64,000 nt of DNA, from positions 2,480,001-2,544,000 of the forward strand of contig NC_020891.1 in assembly GCF_000355695.1 (NCBI RefSeq), given 5' to 3'. Positions 34,814 to 43,617 of the stretch are shown here, in pieces. Below the pieces are notes generated by a model. It searched no databases, was not told where the DNA came from, and worked only from the letters and a program-made list of their open reading frames with translations. This DNA comes from Clavibacter nebraskensis NCPPB 2581 (GTDB lineage Bacteria > Actinomycetota > Actinomycetes > Actinomycetales > Microbacteriaceae). Both the position numbers and the translations under genes were made by a program. Position 1 is the stretch's first letter, and every line of letters begins with the position of its first letter.

Positions 34814-34819
34814 AGGGTA
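34814..34819 (-). promoter_or_regulatory. -10 element TACCCT (leaderless)
   Basis: Minus-strand TANNNT box seven bases before the ATG at 34806. Confidence 0.45.
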
Positions 34820-34941
34820 CGCCCGGGCGGGGCCCAGGATGCATGGCGGACGCTCGTGCTCGTCATGGGGTGCTCATAGGGTCGCCGGGTGTGATCTCCC
34901 CATGGCCCTCATCGGGCCACCCGAGACACGAAGGACCCGTC

Positions 34942-36558
34942 ATGAACGAGACACCCCAGGAGCCGACCGGACGTCCGGACGAGGCCCCCATCGACGCCAC
35001 CCGCTCGACCGACGCCACCCCGGCCGCGTCCGAGAGCGCCCCCGCGGCTCCGGCCGCGCCCGCCGCCGGGCAACCCGCCTGGCCGGCCCCCAACGGTCCC
35101 GCGGCCGGCGGTCCCGCCGCGCCCGCGACCCCCGCCGCCGCGCCCGCCGGATGGACCGCCCCGACCGCGGCGCACGCCGCCGCCGGCCCCGCGGTCGGCG
35201 CCGGCGCCCCCACCGCGCAGCAGCCCACGTCGCAGCAGCCCACCGCCGCCTACGCGACCGCGATGCCCGCCGGCGGCCACCCCGCCGGATCGCCGTGGCC
35301 CGCCCCCGCGACCGACGCCTTCGGACGCCCGCTCGTCGTCGATGCGGCGGGGAACCCCGTCCCGCCGAAGCGCATGCGCCGCGGCCTCCGCACGGGCCTC
35401 ATCGCCGGGGCGTCCGCCCTCGCGCTCCTCCTCTCCTTCGGCAGCGGCACCGCGGTGGGCTTCATGGCCGACCTCGGCCGCTCGAGCTCGCAGGCGGGGA
35501 GCACGCAGATCCAGGACCCGGGCTCCTTCACGCCGGGCCAGGGCTTCGGCCGCGGCACGACCACGCTGCCCGGACAGGGATCCGGCAGCGGCTCCGGGTC
35601 GGGATCCGGCACGCAGTCCGGCACCGGGCGCGGCACGTCGGTCACCTCGCCCGAGGCGACGACCGCGCAGAAGGCCGGCGTCGTCACCATCGACTCCGCG
35701 CTCACCTACGAGAACGCGGCCGGGGCGGGCACGGGCATCATCCTGTCGTCCGACGGCACGATCCTCACCAACAACCACGTCGTCAGCGGCGCCACCAGCA
35801 TCCGCGTCACGGTCGAGTCGACCGGCAAGGCGTACGTCGGGAAGGTCGTCGGCACCGACGCCACGAACGACGTCGCGGTCCTGAAGCTCGAGGGCGCGTC
35901 GGGGCTCACCCCGGCGAAGCTGGACACGGACGGCGCCCAGGTCGGCGAGGCCGTCACGGGCGTCGGCAACGCGGGCGGTACGGGCACGCTCACCGCAGCG
36001 ACCGGACAGGTCACCGCGCTCGGCCAGACCATCACCACGCAGTCCGAGGGCACGGCGGCGGGCGAGACGCTCACCGACCTGATCCAGACGGACGCGCCCA
36101 TCGTCTCCGGCGACTCCGGCGGGCCGCTCGTGGACGCGGAGGGCGAGGTCGTCGGCATCGACACGGCCGCCTCGTCCGGCTCCGAGCAGATCGCCGGGTT
36201 CGCCATCCCGATCGAGAAGGCCATGTCCATCGCGAAGCAGATCGAGAGCGGGGTCGAGTCCGGCACCGTGAAGATCGGCTACCCGGCGTTCCTCGGCGTG
36301 CTGCTCGCGAACGGCGCGGGCACCGTGGCGGGAGCGCCCGTCCAGGGCGTCGTCGACGGATCCGGCGCCGCGAAGGCAGGCCTCGCCCAGGGCGACGTCG
36401 TGACCTCGGTCGACGGCAAGGCCGTCGCCTCGGCCTCCGAGCTCAGCGCCGCGATCTCCGCGCACAAGCCCGGCGAGTCGGTGCAGCTCGGCTGGACCAC
36501 CGCGGCCGGCGCCGCGAAGACCGGCGCCGTGACCCTCACCGAGGGCCCCGTGAGCTGA
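34942..36558 (+). CDS. HtrA/DegP-type membrane-anchored serine protease with PDZ domain
   Basis: A 538-residue trypsin-like protease. Residues 1-140 are a cytosolic Pro/Ala-rich disordered region. One membrane helix lies at about 150-175 (LRTGLIAGASALALLLSFGSG), followed by a Gly/Ser/Thr linker. The protease domain has the triad H279 (ILTNNHVV), D310 (TNDVAVLKLEG) and S392 (SGDSGGPLV). The PDZ domain is at about 450-538 (GLAQGDVVTSVDGKAV). It acts at the outer membrane face in protein quality control, like mycobacterial HtrA/PepD. A GAAGGA ribosome binding site precedes the ATG at 34942. Perfect terminator downstream. Confidence 0.92.
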   Translation: MNETPQEPTGRPDEAPIDATRSTDATPAASESAPAAPAAPAAGQPAWPAPNGPAAGGPAAPATPAAAPAGWTAPTAAHAAAGPAVGAGAPTAQQPTSQQPTAAYATAMPAGGHPAGSPWPAPATDAFGRPLVVDAAGNPVPPKRMRRGLRTGLIAGASALALLLSFGSGTAVGFMADLGRSSSQAGSTQIQDPGSFTPGQGFGRGTTTLPGQGSGSGSGSGSGTQSGTGRGTSVTSPEATTAQKAGVVTIDSALTYENAAGAGTGIILSSDGTILTNNHVVSGATSIRVTVESTGKAYVGKVVGTDATNDVAVLKLEGASGLTPAKLDTDGAQVGEAVTGVGNAGGTGTLTAATGQVTALGQTITTQSEGTAAGETLTDLIQTDAPIVSGDSGGPLVDAEGEVVGIDTAASSGSEQIAGFAIPIEKAMSIAKQIESGVESGTVKIGYPAFLGVLLANGAGTVAGAPVQGVVDGSGAAKAGLAQGDVVTSVDGKAVASASELSAAISAHKPGESVQLGWTTAAGAAKTGAVTLTEGPVS

Positions 36559-36574
36559 TCCGCTCCTCCCCCAC

Positions 36575-36615
36575 GACGACGGCCCGCCCTGCATCGCGCA
36601 GGGCGGGCCGTCGTC
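36575..36615. terminator. Perfect 18-bp terminator hairpin (bidirectional)
   Basis: Arms 36575-36592 and 36598-36615 are exact reverse complements around the loop ATCGC. It lies between the protease gene (+) and the convergent arabinofuranosidase gene (-). Confidence 0.75.
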
Positions 36616-36627
36616 ATCGTGCGGGCG

Positions 36628-38172
36628 TCAGCTGCGGGTCACGTCCAGCACCACGACCGCCCAGGACAGCGCCGGGAGCGTGAGCGTCAGGCGCCCGCCC
36701 TCGGCGTGCACGCCCTCGAGCGGCACGAGCCCCACCTGCTCGCCGGTCTCGACCGTGTTGCTCGAGTGCCGGTCGCCGCCCTCGGGCACGCGCAGGACCT
36801 CGGCGCGGCGGATCCGGCCGGCGTCGAGGCCGCGCAGGGCGACCTCGGCCGACGCCTCCTCCTCGAGCCCGCGGTTGGCGAGGAAGAGCGCGACGGTGCC
36901 GGCCTCGTCGTCCCAGGTCGCGCTCACGTCGACCACGTCGGCGGTGCCGAAGCGGTCGTTGTCGTAGCGGTCGCTGTCCACCTCGACCTGGAGGATGCGG
37001 CCCGTGGCGAGCTGCGCCATGCGGGCGAACGGCCAGAAGATCGACTGCCGCCAGGCGGGCCCGCCCTCCTCGCTGCGGATGGGCGCGATCACGTTCACGA
37101 GCTGCGCCTGGTTGGCGATCTTCACCCGGTCGCCGTGCCGCAGCAGCGAGTTGAGCAGCGTGCCGACGACGACCGCGTCGGTGACGCTGTACTCGTCCTC
37201 GATGACCCGCGGGTGCTCGCGCCATCCAGCCTTCTCGATCCGATGCGGCTGGTCCTCGCCGTCGAGCCCGCGCTGGTACCAGACGTTCCACTCGTCGAAG
37301 GAGAGGTCGATCCGCTTCCGGTTCTTCAGCCGCGCGCCGGTCGCGTCCGCGGTCGCGACCACCGACTCGATGAAGAAGTCCATGTCGACCGCGCTCGCGA
37401 GGAAGCTCCGCACGTCGCCGTCGTGCTCCTGGTCGTAGGCGTGCAGCGAGACGTAGTCGACGACGTCGTAGGTGTGGCCGAGCACGGTCTGCTCCCACTG
37501 GCCGAAGGTCGGCATGCCCGAGTTGGAGCTGCCGAACGCGACGAGCTCGATACTGGGATCCACCAGCCGCATGGCCTTGCCCGCCTCCTGCGCGAGGCGG
37601 CCGTACTCGTCGGCGGTCTTGTGCCCGATCTGCCACGGCCCGTCCATCTCGTTGCCGAGGCACCACAGCTTGATGTCGAAGGGCTCCTCGGCGCCGTTCC
37701 TCCGGCGCATGTCGGAGTGCTTGGATCCGCCGGGGTGGTTCGCGTACTCCACCAGCGAGCGCGCCGCGTCGACGCCGCGCGTGCCGAGGTTGACGGCCTC
37801 CATCACCTCGACGCCCGCGGCCTTCGACCAGCCCACGAACTCGTGCAGGCCGAACGCGTTGGTCTCGACGGTGTGCCACGCGCCGTCGAGGCGGCGGGGC
37901 CGGTCCGCGACCGGGCCGACGCCGTCCTCCCAGTCGTAGCCGGAGACGAAGTTCCCCCCCCCCCCGGGGTAGCGCACGACGGTGGCGCCGAGCTCCTTCG
38001 TGAGGTCGAGCACGTCCTGCCGGTAGCCCTCGGGCGTCGCGGTCGGGTGGCCCGGCTCGTAGATACCGCTGTAGACGCACCGGCCCATGTGCTCGACGAA
38101 CGAGCCGAAGAGCCGGCGGGGCACGTCGCCGATGGTGAAGTCGCGGTCGATGGTGATGCGGGCGCGGGTCAT
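36628..38172 (-). CDS. GH51 alpha-L-arabinofuranosidase
   Basis: A 514-residue glycoside hydrolase family 51 enzyme, intracellular (no signal peptide), removing terminal arabinose from arabinoxylan or arabinan oligosaccharides. It opens with RLFGSFVEHMGRCVYSGIYEPGH. The acid/base is E175 in CLGNEMDGPW and the nucleophile E294 in LSFDEWNVWY. The family motif normally reads RYPGGNFVSGY; here it is RYPGGGGNFVSGY, because the gene contains a run of twelve G (positions 37954-37965). GAGGAGG precedes the ATG. It is the last gene downstream of the LacI-controlled ABC transporter genes, 100 bases after the second permease. Confidence 0.93.
   Translation of the reverse strand: MTRARITIDRDFTIGDVPRRLFGSFVEHMGRCVYSGIYEPGHPTATPEGYRQDVLDLTKELGATVVRYPGGGGNFVSGYDWEDGVGPVADRPRRLDGAWHTVETNAFGLHEFVGWSKAAGVEVMEAVNLGTRGVDAARSLVEYANHPGGSKHSDMRRRNGAEEPFDIKLWCLGNEMDGPWQIGHKTADEYGRLAQEAGKAMRLVDPSIELVAFGSSNSGMPTFGQWEQTVLGHTYDVVDYVSLHAYDQEHDGDVRSFLASAVDMDFFIESVVATADATGARLKNRKRIDLSFDEWNVWYQRGLDGEDQPHRIEKAGWREHPRVIEDEYSVTDAVVVGTLLNSLLRHGDRVKIANQAQLVNVIAPIRSEEGGPAWRQSIFWPFARMAQLATGRILQVEVDSDRYDNDRFGTADVVDVSATWDDEAGTVALFLANRGLEEEASAEVALRGLDAGRIRRAEVLRVPEGGDRHSSNTVETGEQVGLVPLEGVHAEGGRLTLTLPALSWAVVVLDVTRS
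37954..37965. repeat. Homopolymer of 12 C (12 G in the GH51 coding strand)
   Basis: Twelve consecutive C on the plus strand encode four Gly codons (GGG x4) inside the conserved N-terminal motif of the arabinofuranosidase. The run is in frame as given. Tracts of this length are prone to slippage. Confidence 0.85.
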
Positions 38173-38215
38173 GGGCGTCCTCCTCGGTGCGGGGCCCGGG
38201 CGCGTGCGTCCCGGG

Positions 38216-38245
38216 CGGGATGGGTGGGATGGGTGGGATGCGTGG
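38216..38245 (+). repeat. Short G-rich tandem repeat in the permease-GH51 gap
   Basis: Three near-identical 9-base units GGGATGGGT (last copy GGGATGCGT) in the 100-base gap between the permease stop and the GH51 start. Five or more GGG runs could form a G-quadruplex on the plus strand, which is the template strand for this operon. Confidence 0.5.
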
Positions 38246-38272
38246 GCACGCGGGCGGGACCGGGGCGCGGGC

Positions 38273-39193
38273 TCACTGGCCGCCGAACCCGGTGGTCGAG
38301 ATGCCCTTGATGATCTGGCGCTGGAAGAAGAGGAACACCAGGATCAGCGGCAGCGCGGCGAGCACGGCCGAGGCCATGTTCTGCGCGTACTGGATCCCGT
38401 AGGCGTTCTTCACCGTCTGCAGGCCGACCGGCAGGGTCATGAGCGTGGCGTCGTTCGTGGCGATGAAGGGCCAGAGGAAGTTGTTCCACGCGCCGATGAA
38501 GACGAAGATCGCGACGGCCGAGAGGATGGGGCGCGACAACGGCATCACGATCTGCAGGAACACGCGCACGCGTCCGGCCCCGTCGACGCGCGCGGCGTCC
38601 TCGAGCTCGATCGGGATCTGGTCGAAGAACGCCTTCAGGATGAAGACCATGGCGGGCTGCACGATCTGCGGCAGGATCACGGCCCAGAGGGTGTCCACCA
38701 GGTCGAACGCCAGCATCTGGTGGAAGAGCGGGACGATGAGGATCTGCGGCGGGATGATGATCGACGCCACGATCGCCCCCATCAGCAGCTTGCGGCCGCG
38801 GAAGTCGATGCGGCTGAGCGCGTAGCCGGCGAGCGCCGAGAACACGACAGCCACGACCGTGATCACCGTGCTGGTGAGCAGGCTGTTCCAGGTCCACAGC
38901 GGGATCGTCCCGCCGTTCAGCACGGAGGCGTAGGCGTCGAGCGTGAACCCGTTCGCCGGGAGGATCGTCACGGGGAACGCCGCGGCGTCCGTCTCCGACT
39001 TGAACGACGTGAGCACCGCCCAGAGGAACGGCAGCAGCCACGCGGCGGCGAGGACGATGAGGATCAGGAGCGCGGCGATGCGCGACGGCTGGAACCGCGG
39101 CGTGCCCGTGCGGCCCTGGCGGGCGGCGACGCTGGTCGCGGGCCTCCGGGCGAGCGTGCCGGAGGAGAAGGCGGGACGGGTGGCGGTGGTCAT
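38273..39193 (-). CDS. Carbohydrate ABC transporter permease, MalG type
   Basis: A 306-residue permease with six helices and the conserved EAA loop IPIELEDAARVDGAGRVRVFLQIVMPL at about 190-215. The start MTTATRPAFSSG is followed by a basic tail before helix 1, and the C-terminus KGISTTGFGGQ is typical of MalG-like subunits. The ATG overlaps the stop of the partner permease (ATGA). With the 39190 permease and the 40189 binding protein it forms an arabino-oligosaccharide-type importer. No ATPase is encoded; a shared MsiK-like ATPase elsewhere is expected. Confidence 0.92.
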   Translation of the reverse strand: MTTATRPAFSSGTLARRPATSVAARQGRTGTPRFQPSRIAALLILIVLAAAWLLPFLWAVLTSFKSETDAAAFPVTILPANGFTLDAYASVLNGGTIPLWTWNSLLTSTVITVVAVVFSALAGYALSRIDFRGRKLLMGAIVASIIIPPQILIVPLFHQMLAFDLVDTLWAVILPQIVQPAMVFILKAFFDQIPIELEDAARVDGAGRVRVFLQIVMPLSRPILSAVAIFVFIGAWNNFLWPFIATNDATLMTLPVGLQTVKNAYGIQYAQNMASAVLAALPLILVFLFFQRQIIKGISTTGFGGQ

Positions 39194-40128
39194 GACTTCC
39201 TCCGGGTGGCCGCGATCTGGATAACCGACATGACCACGATCAGCGCGAAGAAGATGTAGGAGATGGCGGCCGAGTAGCCGAAGCGGAAGCCGGTGAACCC
39301 GGTCTCGAAGACGTACTGGACGATGGGCCGGGTCGATCCGCCGGGCCCGCCCGCGGTCATCTGGTAGATCTGGTCGAAGACCTTGAGCGACGCGAGCACC
39401 TGCAGGATCGCGAGGAGCGCGGTCGTCGGGGCCAGCTGCGGGATCGTGATGGAGAACAGCTGCCGCCACTTCCCGGCGCCGTCGAGCGCGGCCGCCTCGT
39501 ACTGCTGGTCGGGGATGTTCTGCAGCGCCGCCAGGTAGATGAGGAAGTTGAACCCGACGGTCCACCACACGGTGGTGATGACGACGCTCGTCATGGCGAG
39601 GTTCGAGTCCTGCAGCCACGCGGGCTGCGGGAGGCCGAGGGCGCCCGCGATCGCGTTGACGACGCCGAGCTGCGGGTTGTACATCCAGAGCCAGAACAGC
39701 GACACGACCGTGGACGCGAGCAGGAACGGCAGGAAGAAGGCGAGCCGCCAGAGCCACTGGCCGGGGAGGCCGAGGTTCACGAGGAGCGCAAGCACGAGGC
39801 CGACGACCAGGAGCGGGATGGTGCTCGCGATCGTGAACACGACGGTGTTGCCGAGCGAGCGCCACATCTGGGAGTCGCCGAAGGCCTCGAGGTAGTTCGC
39901 GAAGCCGATGAGCTGGCCGTTCGCGCCGGTGAGGCTCTGCCCGGTGAGGCTCTGGTAGAAGCCGTAGAGGACGGGCCAGACCAGGAACACCAGGAAGGTG
40001 ATGAGGAACGGGGCGATGAAGAGCAGGCCCTGGGTCTGCTCCTTGGCCCGGACCCGGGGGCTGCCCGGGGCGGGCCGTGGAGACCCGGCCGCGGGAGCGA
40101 CCGGGGTGGGTGGTGCTGCTGTCGTCAC
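39190..40128 (-). CDS. Carbohydrate ABC transporter permease, MalF type
   Basis: A 312-residue permease with six helices and the EAA loop PDQQYEAAALDGAGKWRQLFSITIPQL at about 200. The GTG start at 40128 has AAGGAG seven bases upstream. A Pro/Ala-rich N-terminal extension precedes KEQTQGLLFIAPFLITF. The stop overlaps the next permease gene by four bases. Same importer as the neighbouring genes. Confidence 0.92.
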   Translation of the reverse strand: MTTAAPPTPVAPAAGSPRPAPGSPRVRAKEQTQGLLFIAPFLITFLVFLVWPVLYGFYQSLTGQSLTGANGQLIGFANYLEAFGDSQMWRSLGNTVVFTIASTIPLLVVGLVLALLVNLGLPGQWLWRLAFFLPFLLASTVVSLFWLWMYNPQLGVVNAIAGALGLPQPAWLQDSNLAMTSVVITTVWWTVGFNFLIYLAALQNIPDQQYEAAALDGAGKWRQLFSITIPQLAPTTALLAILQVLASLKVFDQIYQMTAGGPGGSTRPIVQYVFETGFTGFRFGYSAAISYIFFALIVVMSVIQIAATRRKS

Positions 40129-40188
40129 GAGTGGACTCCTTCGTCGTTTCGCTGGGAAGAGGGGGCGGCGACGGCCGGCGGTCGCGCG

Positions 40189-41538
40189 CTACAGGGGGTT
40201 GGGCTTGGCGAGCAGCGCGTCGATCTGCCGGATGAAGGCGTCGAGGCCCTCTCCCGCCTCCTGGCGCCCGAGGAACACGTTCTGCACGTTCTCGGCGAAG
40301 TACGTCTGGAAGTCGGATCCGGATCCGGTGAAATACGCCACCGGGTCGTACTCGATCTGCGCGGCCGCGTTCGCGTAGTGTGCCTGCGGCAGGAGCTCCG
40401 CGTACTCGGGGCTGTCGATGACCGGCTTGTACGCCGGGATGTGCCCGGCGCCCGCCCACTGCAGCGAGTTCTTCAGGAGGTCGGCTACGAAGAGGTAGGT
40501 CCTCTCGCGCTTGACCGGATCCGGCGAGCTCTGGTGCGGGAGCACGAACGCGTGGGAGTCGGCGAAGGTCGCGGGCGTGCCGAAGAGGTTCGGGATGGGC
40601 ATCGCGTCGAACGGCACCTTGGCCGTCTGGAAGGTGGGGAGCTCCCACACGCCCGTGACGATGGCGCCGCTCTTGCCGCCCGCGAACTCGGCGATGGCCG
40701 TGCCCGCGTCGCCGCTCGGGGTGGCGATCGTGCCGTCGAGCAGGCTCTGGATGAACTCGAGCGACGCGACGGCCTTGTCGCGGTCGTACACGACCTGGCC
40801 GCCCGTGGGCAGCTCCATGTCGCCGCCCATCTGCTTGTAGAACGTGTAGAACATGCGCCACATCTGGGCACCGTCGCCGAGGTACCCGTAGCTCAGGGCG
40901 TGCTCGCCGGTGACGGCCTGCATCGCGCGCATGACCTCGAGGAACCGGTCCGGCGACGCGATCTCCTCGAGCTGGCCGTCGCCGCCCAGCACGCCCGCCT
41001 GGGCCGCGATGTCCGTGTTGTACATGAGGATGAACGGGTGGCTGTCGAGCGCGATGGAGTACAGCTGCCCGTCCACCACGCCCTTGTCCCACACGCGCGG
41101 CTCGAAGTCGGCCTGGGTGACGCCGAGCTCCGCGAGCCTGTCGGTGTCCCACGGGTCGAGCAGTCCGCCCGGCGCGAAGCCGGGCACGCGCGCCGCGTGC
41201 ATGATCGCGACGTCGGGAGCGCGGCCGCCCACCGACGCCATGGCGAGCTTCGTGTAGTACGGCTGGCCCCACGCGAGGACCGTGGCGGTGACGTCGAATC
41301 CGCCGCCGGAGTCGTTCGCCTCCTTCACCATCTCCGTCATCCGGATGCCGTCGCCGCCGGACAGCAGATGCCAGTACTTCAGATCGACGATGCCGCCGGC
41401 CGACGCCACCTGCGGCGCGCAGCCGGAGAGTCCTCCGACCAGGAACGCGCCGCCCAGGGCCGCCGCTCCGCCCATGAGGATCTGACGCCTCGACCATGCC
41501 GAGGGACGTCTCCCGGCCTTTCCTGCAACAGGATCCAT
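40189..41538 (-). CDS. ABC sugar-binding lipoprotein (Tat-type signal)
   Basis: A 449-residue extracellular solute-binding protein, family 1. The N-terminus has the twin-arginine motif SRRQILMG, a hydrophobic core and the lipobox LSGC, so it is probably a Tat-exported lipoprotein. The mature part has the two-lobed sugar-binding fold (YWHLLSGGDG, APDVAIMHA, DSHPFILMYN, GKSGAIVTGVWELP). The ATG at 41538 follows AAGGAGTGG. Substrate is inferred as arabinose-containing oligosaccharides from the adjacent GH51 gene. Expression is likely controlled by the LacI operator at 41564-41583. Confidence 0.9.
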   Translation of the reverse strand: MDPVAGKAGRRPSAWSRRQILMGGAAALGGAFLVGGLSGCAPQVASAGGIVDLKYWHLLSGGDGIRMTEMVKEANDSGGGFDVTATVLAWGQPYYTKLAMASVGGRAPDVAIMHAARVPGFAPGGLLDPWDTDRLAELGVTQADFEPRVWDKGVVDGQLYSIALDSHPFILMYNTDIAAQAGVLGGDGQLEEIASPDRFLEVMRAMQAVTGEHALSYGYLGDGAQMWRMFYTFYKQMGGDMELPTGGQVVYDRDKAVASLEFIQSLLDGTIATPSGDAGTAIAEFAGGKSGAIVTGVWELPTFQTAKVPFDAMPIPNLFGTPATFADSHAFVLPHQSSPDPVKRERTYLFVADLLKNSLQWAGAGHIPAYKPVIDSPEYAELLPQAHYANAAAQIEYDPVAYFTGSGSDFQTYFAENVQNVFLGRQEAGEGLDAFIRQIDALLAKPNPL

Positions 41539-41563
41539 TGACCACTCCTTCGTGATGCAGTGA

Positions 41564-41583
41564 TCATTACATCGTTGTAATGA
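41564..41583. promoter_or_regulatory. LacI-type operator in front of the ABC/GH51 operon
   Basis: Arms TCATTACA and TGTAATGA around TCGT form a 16-of-20 perfect palindrome, 25 bases before the binding-protein ATG and downstream of the lacI-type gene. It has the size, symmetry and location expected for a LacI-family operator. Confidence 0.7.
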
Positions 41584-41641
41584 GGAGCGCAACGTTTCCG
41601 CCCGGACGATCTGTTCGACGTTCGCGGAGCGGCAGTCCGGG

Positions 41642-42643
41642 TCAGGCGAACGGGCGCGTGCTGCCGCGGACCACGATGCGGTGCGGGATCACGAGCTGCA
41701 CGGGCGGGCCGTCGCGCTCCTCGATCCGGCGGACGAGCTGGCCGACGGCCGCCTCCGCGTAGGCGCGGATGTCGAAGTGCACGGACGTGAGGGTGGGGAT
41801 CGAGAAGCGCGACTGGTCGACGTCGTCGAAGCCCGCGACCTGGATGTCCTCGGGCACGCGCACGCCGTGGTCGGCGAGCGCGCGCAGGGCGCCGAACGCG
41901 AGGCCGTCGGTGAAGCAGAACAGCGCGTCAGGGAGGGGGTTGCCGTCGGCCAGCCAGGCGTCGACCGCCTCGGCGCCGGACGCGCTGTTCCATCCCGTGC
42001 GGTCGATCTCGACGGGCGCCTCGCCCGCCTCCTCCATCGCGCGCCGGTAGCCGATGCGGCGGAGGTCGCCCGCCGCGGACTCCTCACGGGTGGCCGTGCC
42101 GACCGCGGCGATGCGCCGCGCCCCCGTGCCGAGGAGGAAGCGCGTCATGTCGTACGCCGCCTGGACGCTGTCGACGAGCACCCGGTCGACGATCTCCTGC
42201 TCGACCTCGCCGATCACCACGACGGGCGGCAGCGACTCGGCACGCGCGATCGCGCTCCGCGAGAGGAGCACGGGGTTGAGGATCAGGCCGTCGACGAGGT
42301 GCTCGCGCGCGCGCGACATGAGGTCGCGCTCGCGGTCGGGCAGCGAGCCCGTCTCCTCCATCTGGATGCTGTAGCCAGCCTCGTGCGCGACCTCCACCAG
42401 GTGGTGGGCGAGCTCCGCGGAGTACGCGGTGCCGAGGTCGGGAAGGGCGACCGCGATGACGCCCGTGCGCCCGTTGCGGAGGCCCCGCGCCGAGAGGTTC
42501 GGCACGTAGTCGAGGTCGGCGACCGCCCGCTCGACGCGCTCACGGGTGGCGGGGCTCACGGCGACGCGGCCGGTGATCACGTTCGACACCGTCTTCGGGG
42601 AGACCCCGGCGCGCGCGGCGACGTCCTTCACTGTCGCGCGCAT
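41642..42643 (-). CDS. LacI-family transcriptional regulator
   Basis: A 333-residue LacI/GalR repressor. The N-terminal helix-turn-helix is VKDVAARAGVSPKTVSNVI, with the hinge helix YVPNLSARGLRNGRT. The periplasmic-binding-protein-like core has GLILNPVLLSR, RIAAVGTATREES, and the dimer/effector segment VAGFDDVDQSRFSIPTLTSV. It lies just upstream of, and in the same direction as, the sugar importer and GH51 genes. It most likely represses them until an arabinose-containing sugar binds. GGGGAGGATC immediately before the ATG is a good RBS. Confidence 0.92.
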   Translation of the reverse strand: MRATVKDVAARAGVSPKTVSNVITGRVAVSPATRERVERAVADLDYVPNLSARGLRNGRTGVIAVALPDLGTAYSAELAHHLVEVAHEAGYSIQMEETGSLPDRERDLMSRAREHLVDGLILNPVLLSRSAIARAESLPPVVVIGEVEQEIVDRVLVDSVQAAYDMTRFLLGTGARRIAAVGTATREESAAGDLRRIGYRRAMEEAGEAPVEIDRTGWNSASGAEAVDAWLADGNPLPDALFCFTDGLAFGALRALADHGVRVPEDIQVAGFDDVDQSRFSIPTLTSVHFDIRAYAEAAVGQLVRRIEERDGPPVQLVIPHRIVVRGSTRPFA

Positions 42644-42746
42644 GATCCTCCCCGTGTCCGACCGGCGGCGTCTGCCGCGGGCGGTGCCCCGAATCTAATG
42701 CACACGCATTCCCCCGCCCGCGGAGGCGGCGCCCGGGAGCGCCCGG

Positions 42747-42752
42747 CATACT
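42747..42752 (+). promoter_or_regulatory. -10-like element CATACT
   Basis: One mismatch from TANNNT; six bases before the ATG at 42759, the spacing seen at other leaderless genes here. Confidence 0.4.
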
Positions 42753-42758
42753 GCACGG

Positions 42759-43196
42759 ATGATCTCCACCGCGCACGCCACGACCCTCCTGGAGCTCGGC
42801 CTCGCGTGGAGCCCCGAGCCCGGCGACCGGTTCCGGATCCGCGGCCAGGGCTTCGAGTCCGACGTCTTCACCATCAGCGAGCTCACGATCGAGGCGCACA
42901 AGCACGCGACGGGCACCGTGCTCGGCTTCAACGGCACGACCGAGTGGGCGCTCGACTCCGTGGCGCTCGAGGACAGCCTGTGGCTGCCGCGCGAGGACCA
43001 GCTCCGGGCGCTGCTCGGCGGGGCCTTCCGGTCGCTCCGGCGCGAGATCGGCGGCGCGGAGGACGGCGCGCACGTGGTGCTCGTCGTGATCGACGGCGAG
43101 GAGGTCGAGCACCGCGACCTCGAGGCCGAGGAGGCCTACGCGACGGCGCTCATCGCCGTGATGGAGGCCGCCGCCCCGACGCCGCCCTCCGACTGA
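42759..43196 (+). CDS. Conserved hypothetical protein
   Basis: A 145-residue soluble alpha/beta protein without signal peptide or recognisable motif. The first half (AWSPEPGDRFRIRGQGFESDVFTISELTIE) looks like a beta-rich domain, and the second half contains two helices around VVLVVIDGEEVEHRDLEAEEAYA. Relatives in actinobacteria are uncharacterised. The flanking genes give no clue: it is monocistronic between divergent lacI and a convergent membrane-protein gene. Confidence 0.65.
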   Translation: MISTAHATTLLELGLAWSPEPGDRFRIRGQGFESDVFTISELTIEAHKHATGTVLGFNGTTEWALDSVALEDSLWLPREDQLRALLGGAFRSLRREIGGAEDGAHVVLVVIDGEEVEHRDLEAEEAYATALIAVMEAAAPTPPSD

Positions 43197-43215
43197 CGCG
43201 GGGCGGCCGCCGGGC

Positions 43216-43611
43216 TCAGGCCCGCGCGCGCCGGCGGACGACGACGGCCGAGATCGCGCGCCAGCCGAGCATCAGGACGGCCAGGATGATCGCGGTCGTG
43301 ATGACGAACGGGATCACGACGCCCTCGCCGCTGAGCGCGCGGAGCACCATCCCGACGACCAGCGTCACGCCCCAGACCACGAGGCCGGTGGGCACGACGC
43401 GCGACGGGCTGTGCCAGGCCCGCGCCACGATCCAGCCGACGAGCCCGCCCGCGAGGAACGGCCAGGCGGTGCCGAGCACGCCCGACAGCGAGAGGTCCTC
43501 GCCGTGGCTCGCGCGGCCGATGAGGACGAAGGCGACGATGAGCGCGGCGTCGAGCACGACGGCGCGGACGATCTCGGGACGGGCGGCGCGGCGGGCCATT
43601 CGGGGAGTCAC
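43216..43611 (-). CDS. DUF3054 membrane protein
   Basis: A 131-residue protein with four helices and the DUF3054 pattern: an initial Asp in VVLDAALIVAFVLIGRASHG, then TAWPFLAGGLVGW, PTGLVVWGVTLVVGMVLRALSGEGV and FVITTAIILAVLMLGWR. The function is unknown; the family is restricted mostly to actinobacteria. The GTG at 43611 is chosen over the ATG four codons later because TAGGAT lies six bases before it. Confidence 0.8.
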   Translation of the reverse strand: MTPRMARRAARPEIVRAVVLDAALIVAFVLIGRASHGEDLSLSGVLGTAWPFLAGGLVGWIVARAWHSPSRVVPTGLVVWGVTLVVGMVLRALSGEGVVIPFVITTAIILAVLMLGWRAISAVVVRRRARA

Positions 43612-43617
43612 CCGGCG

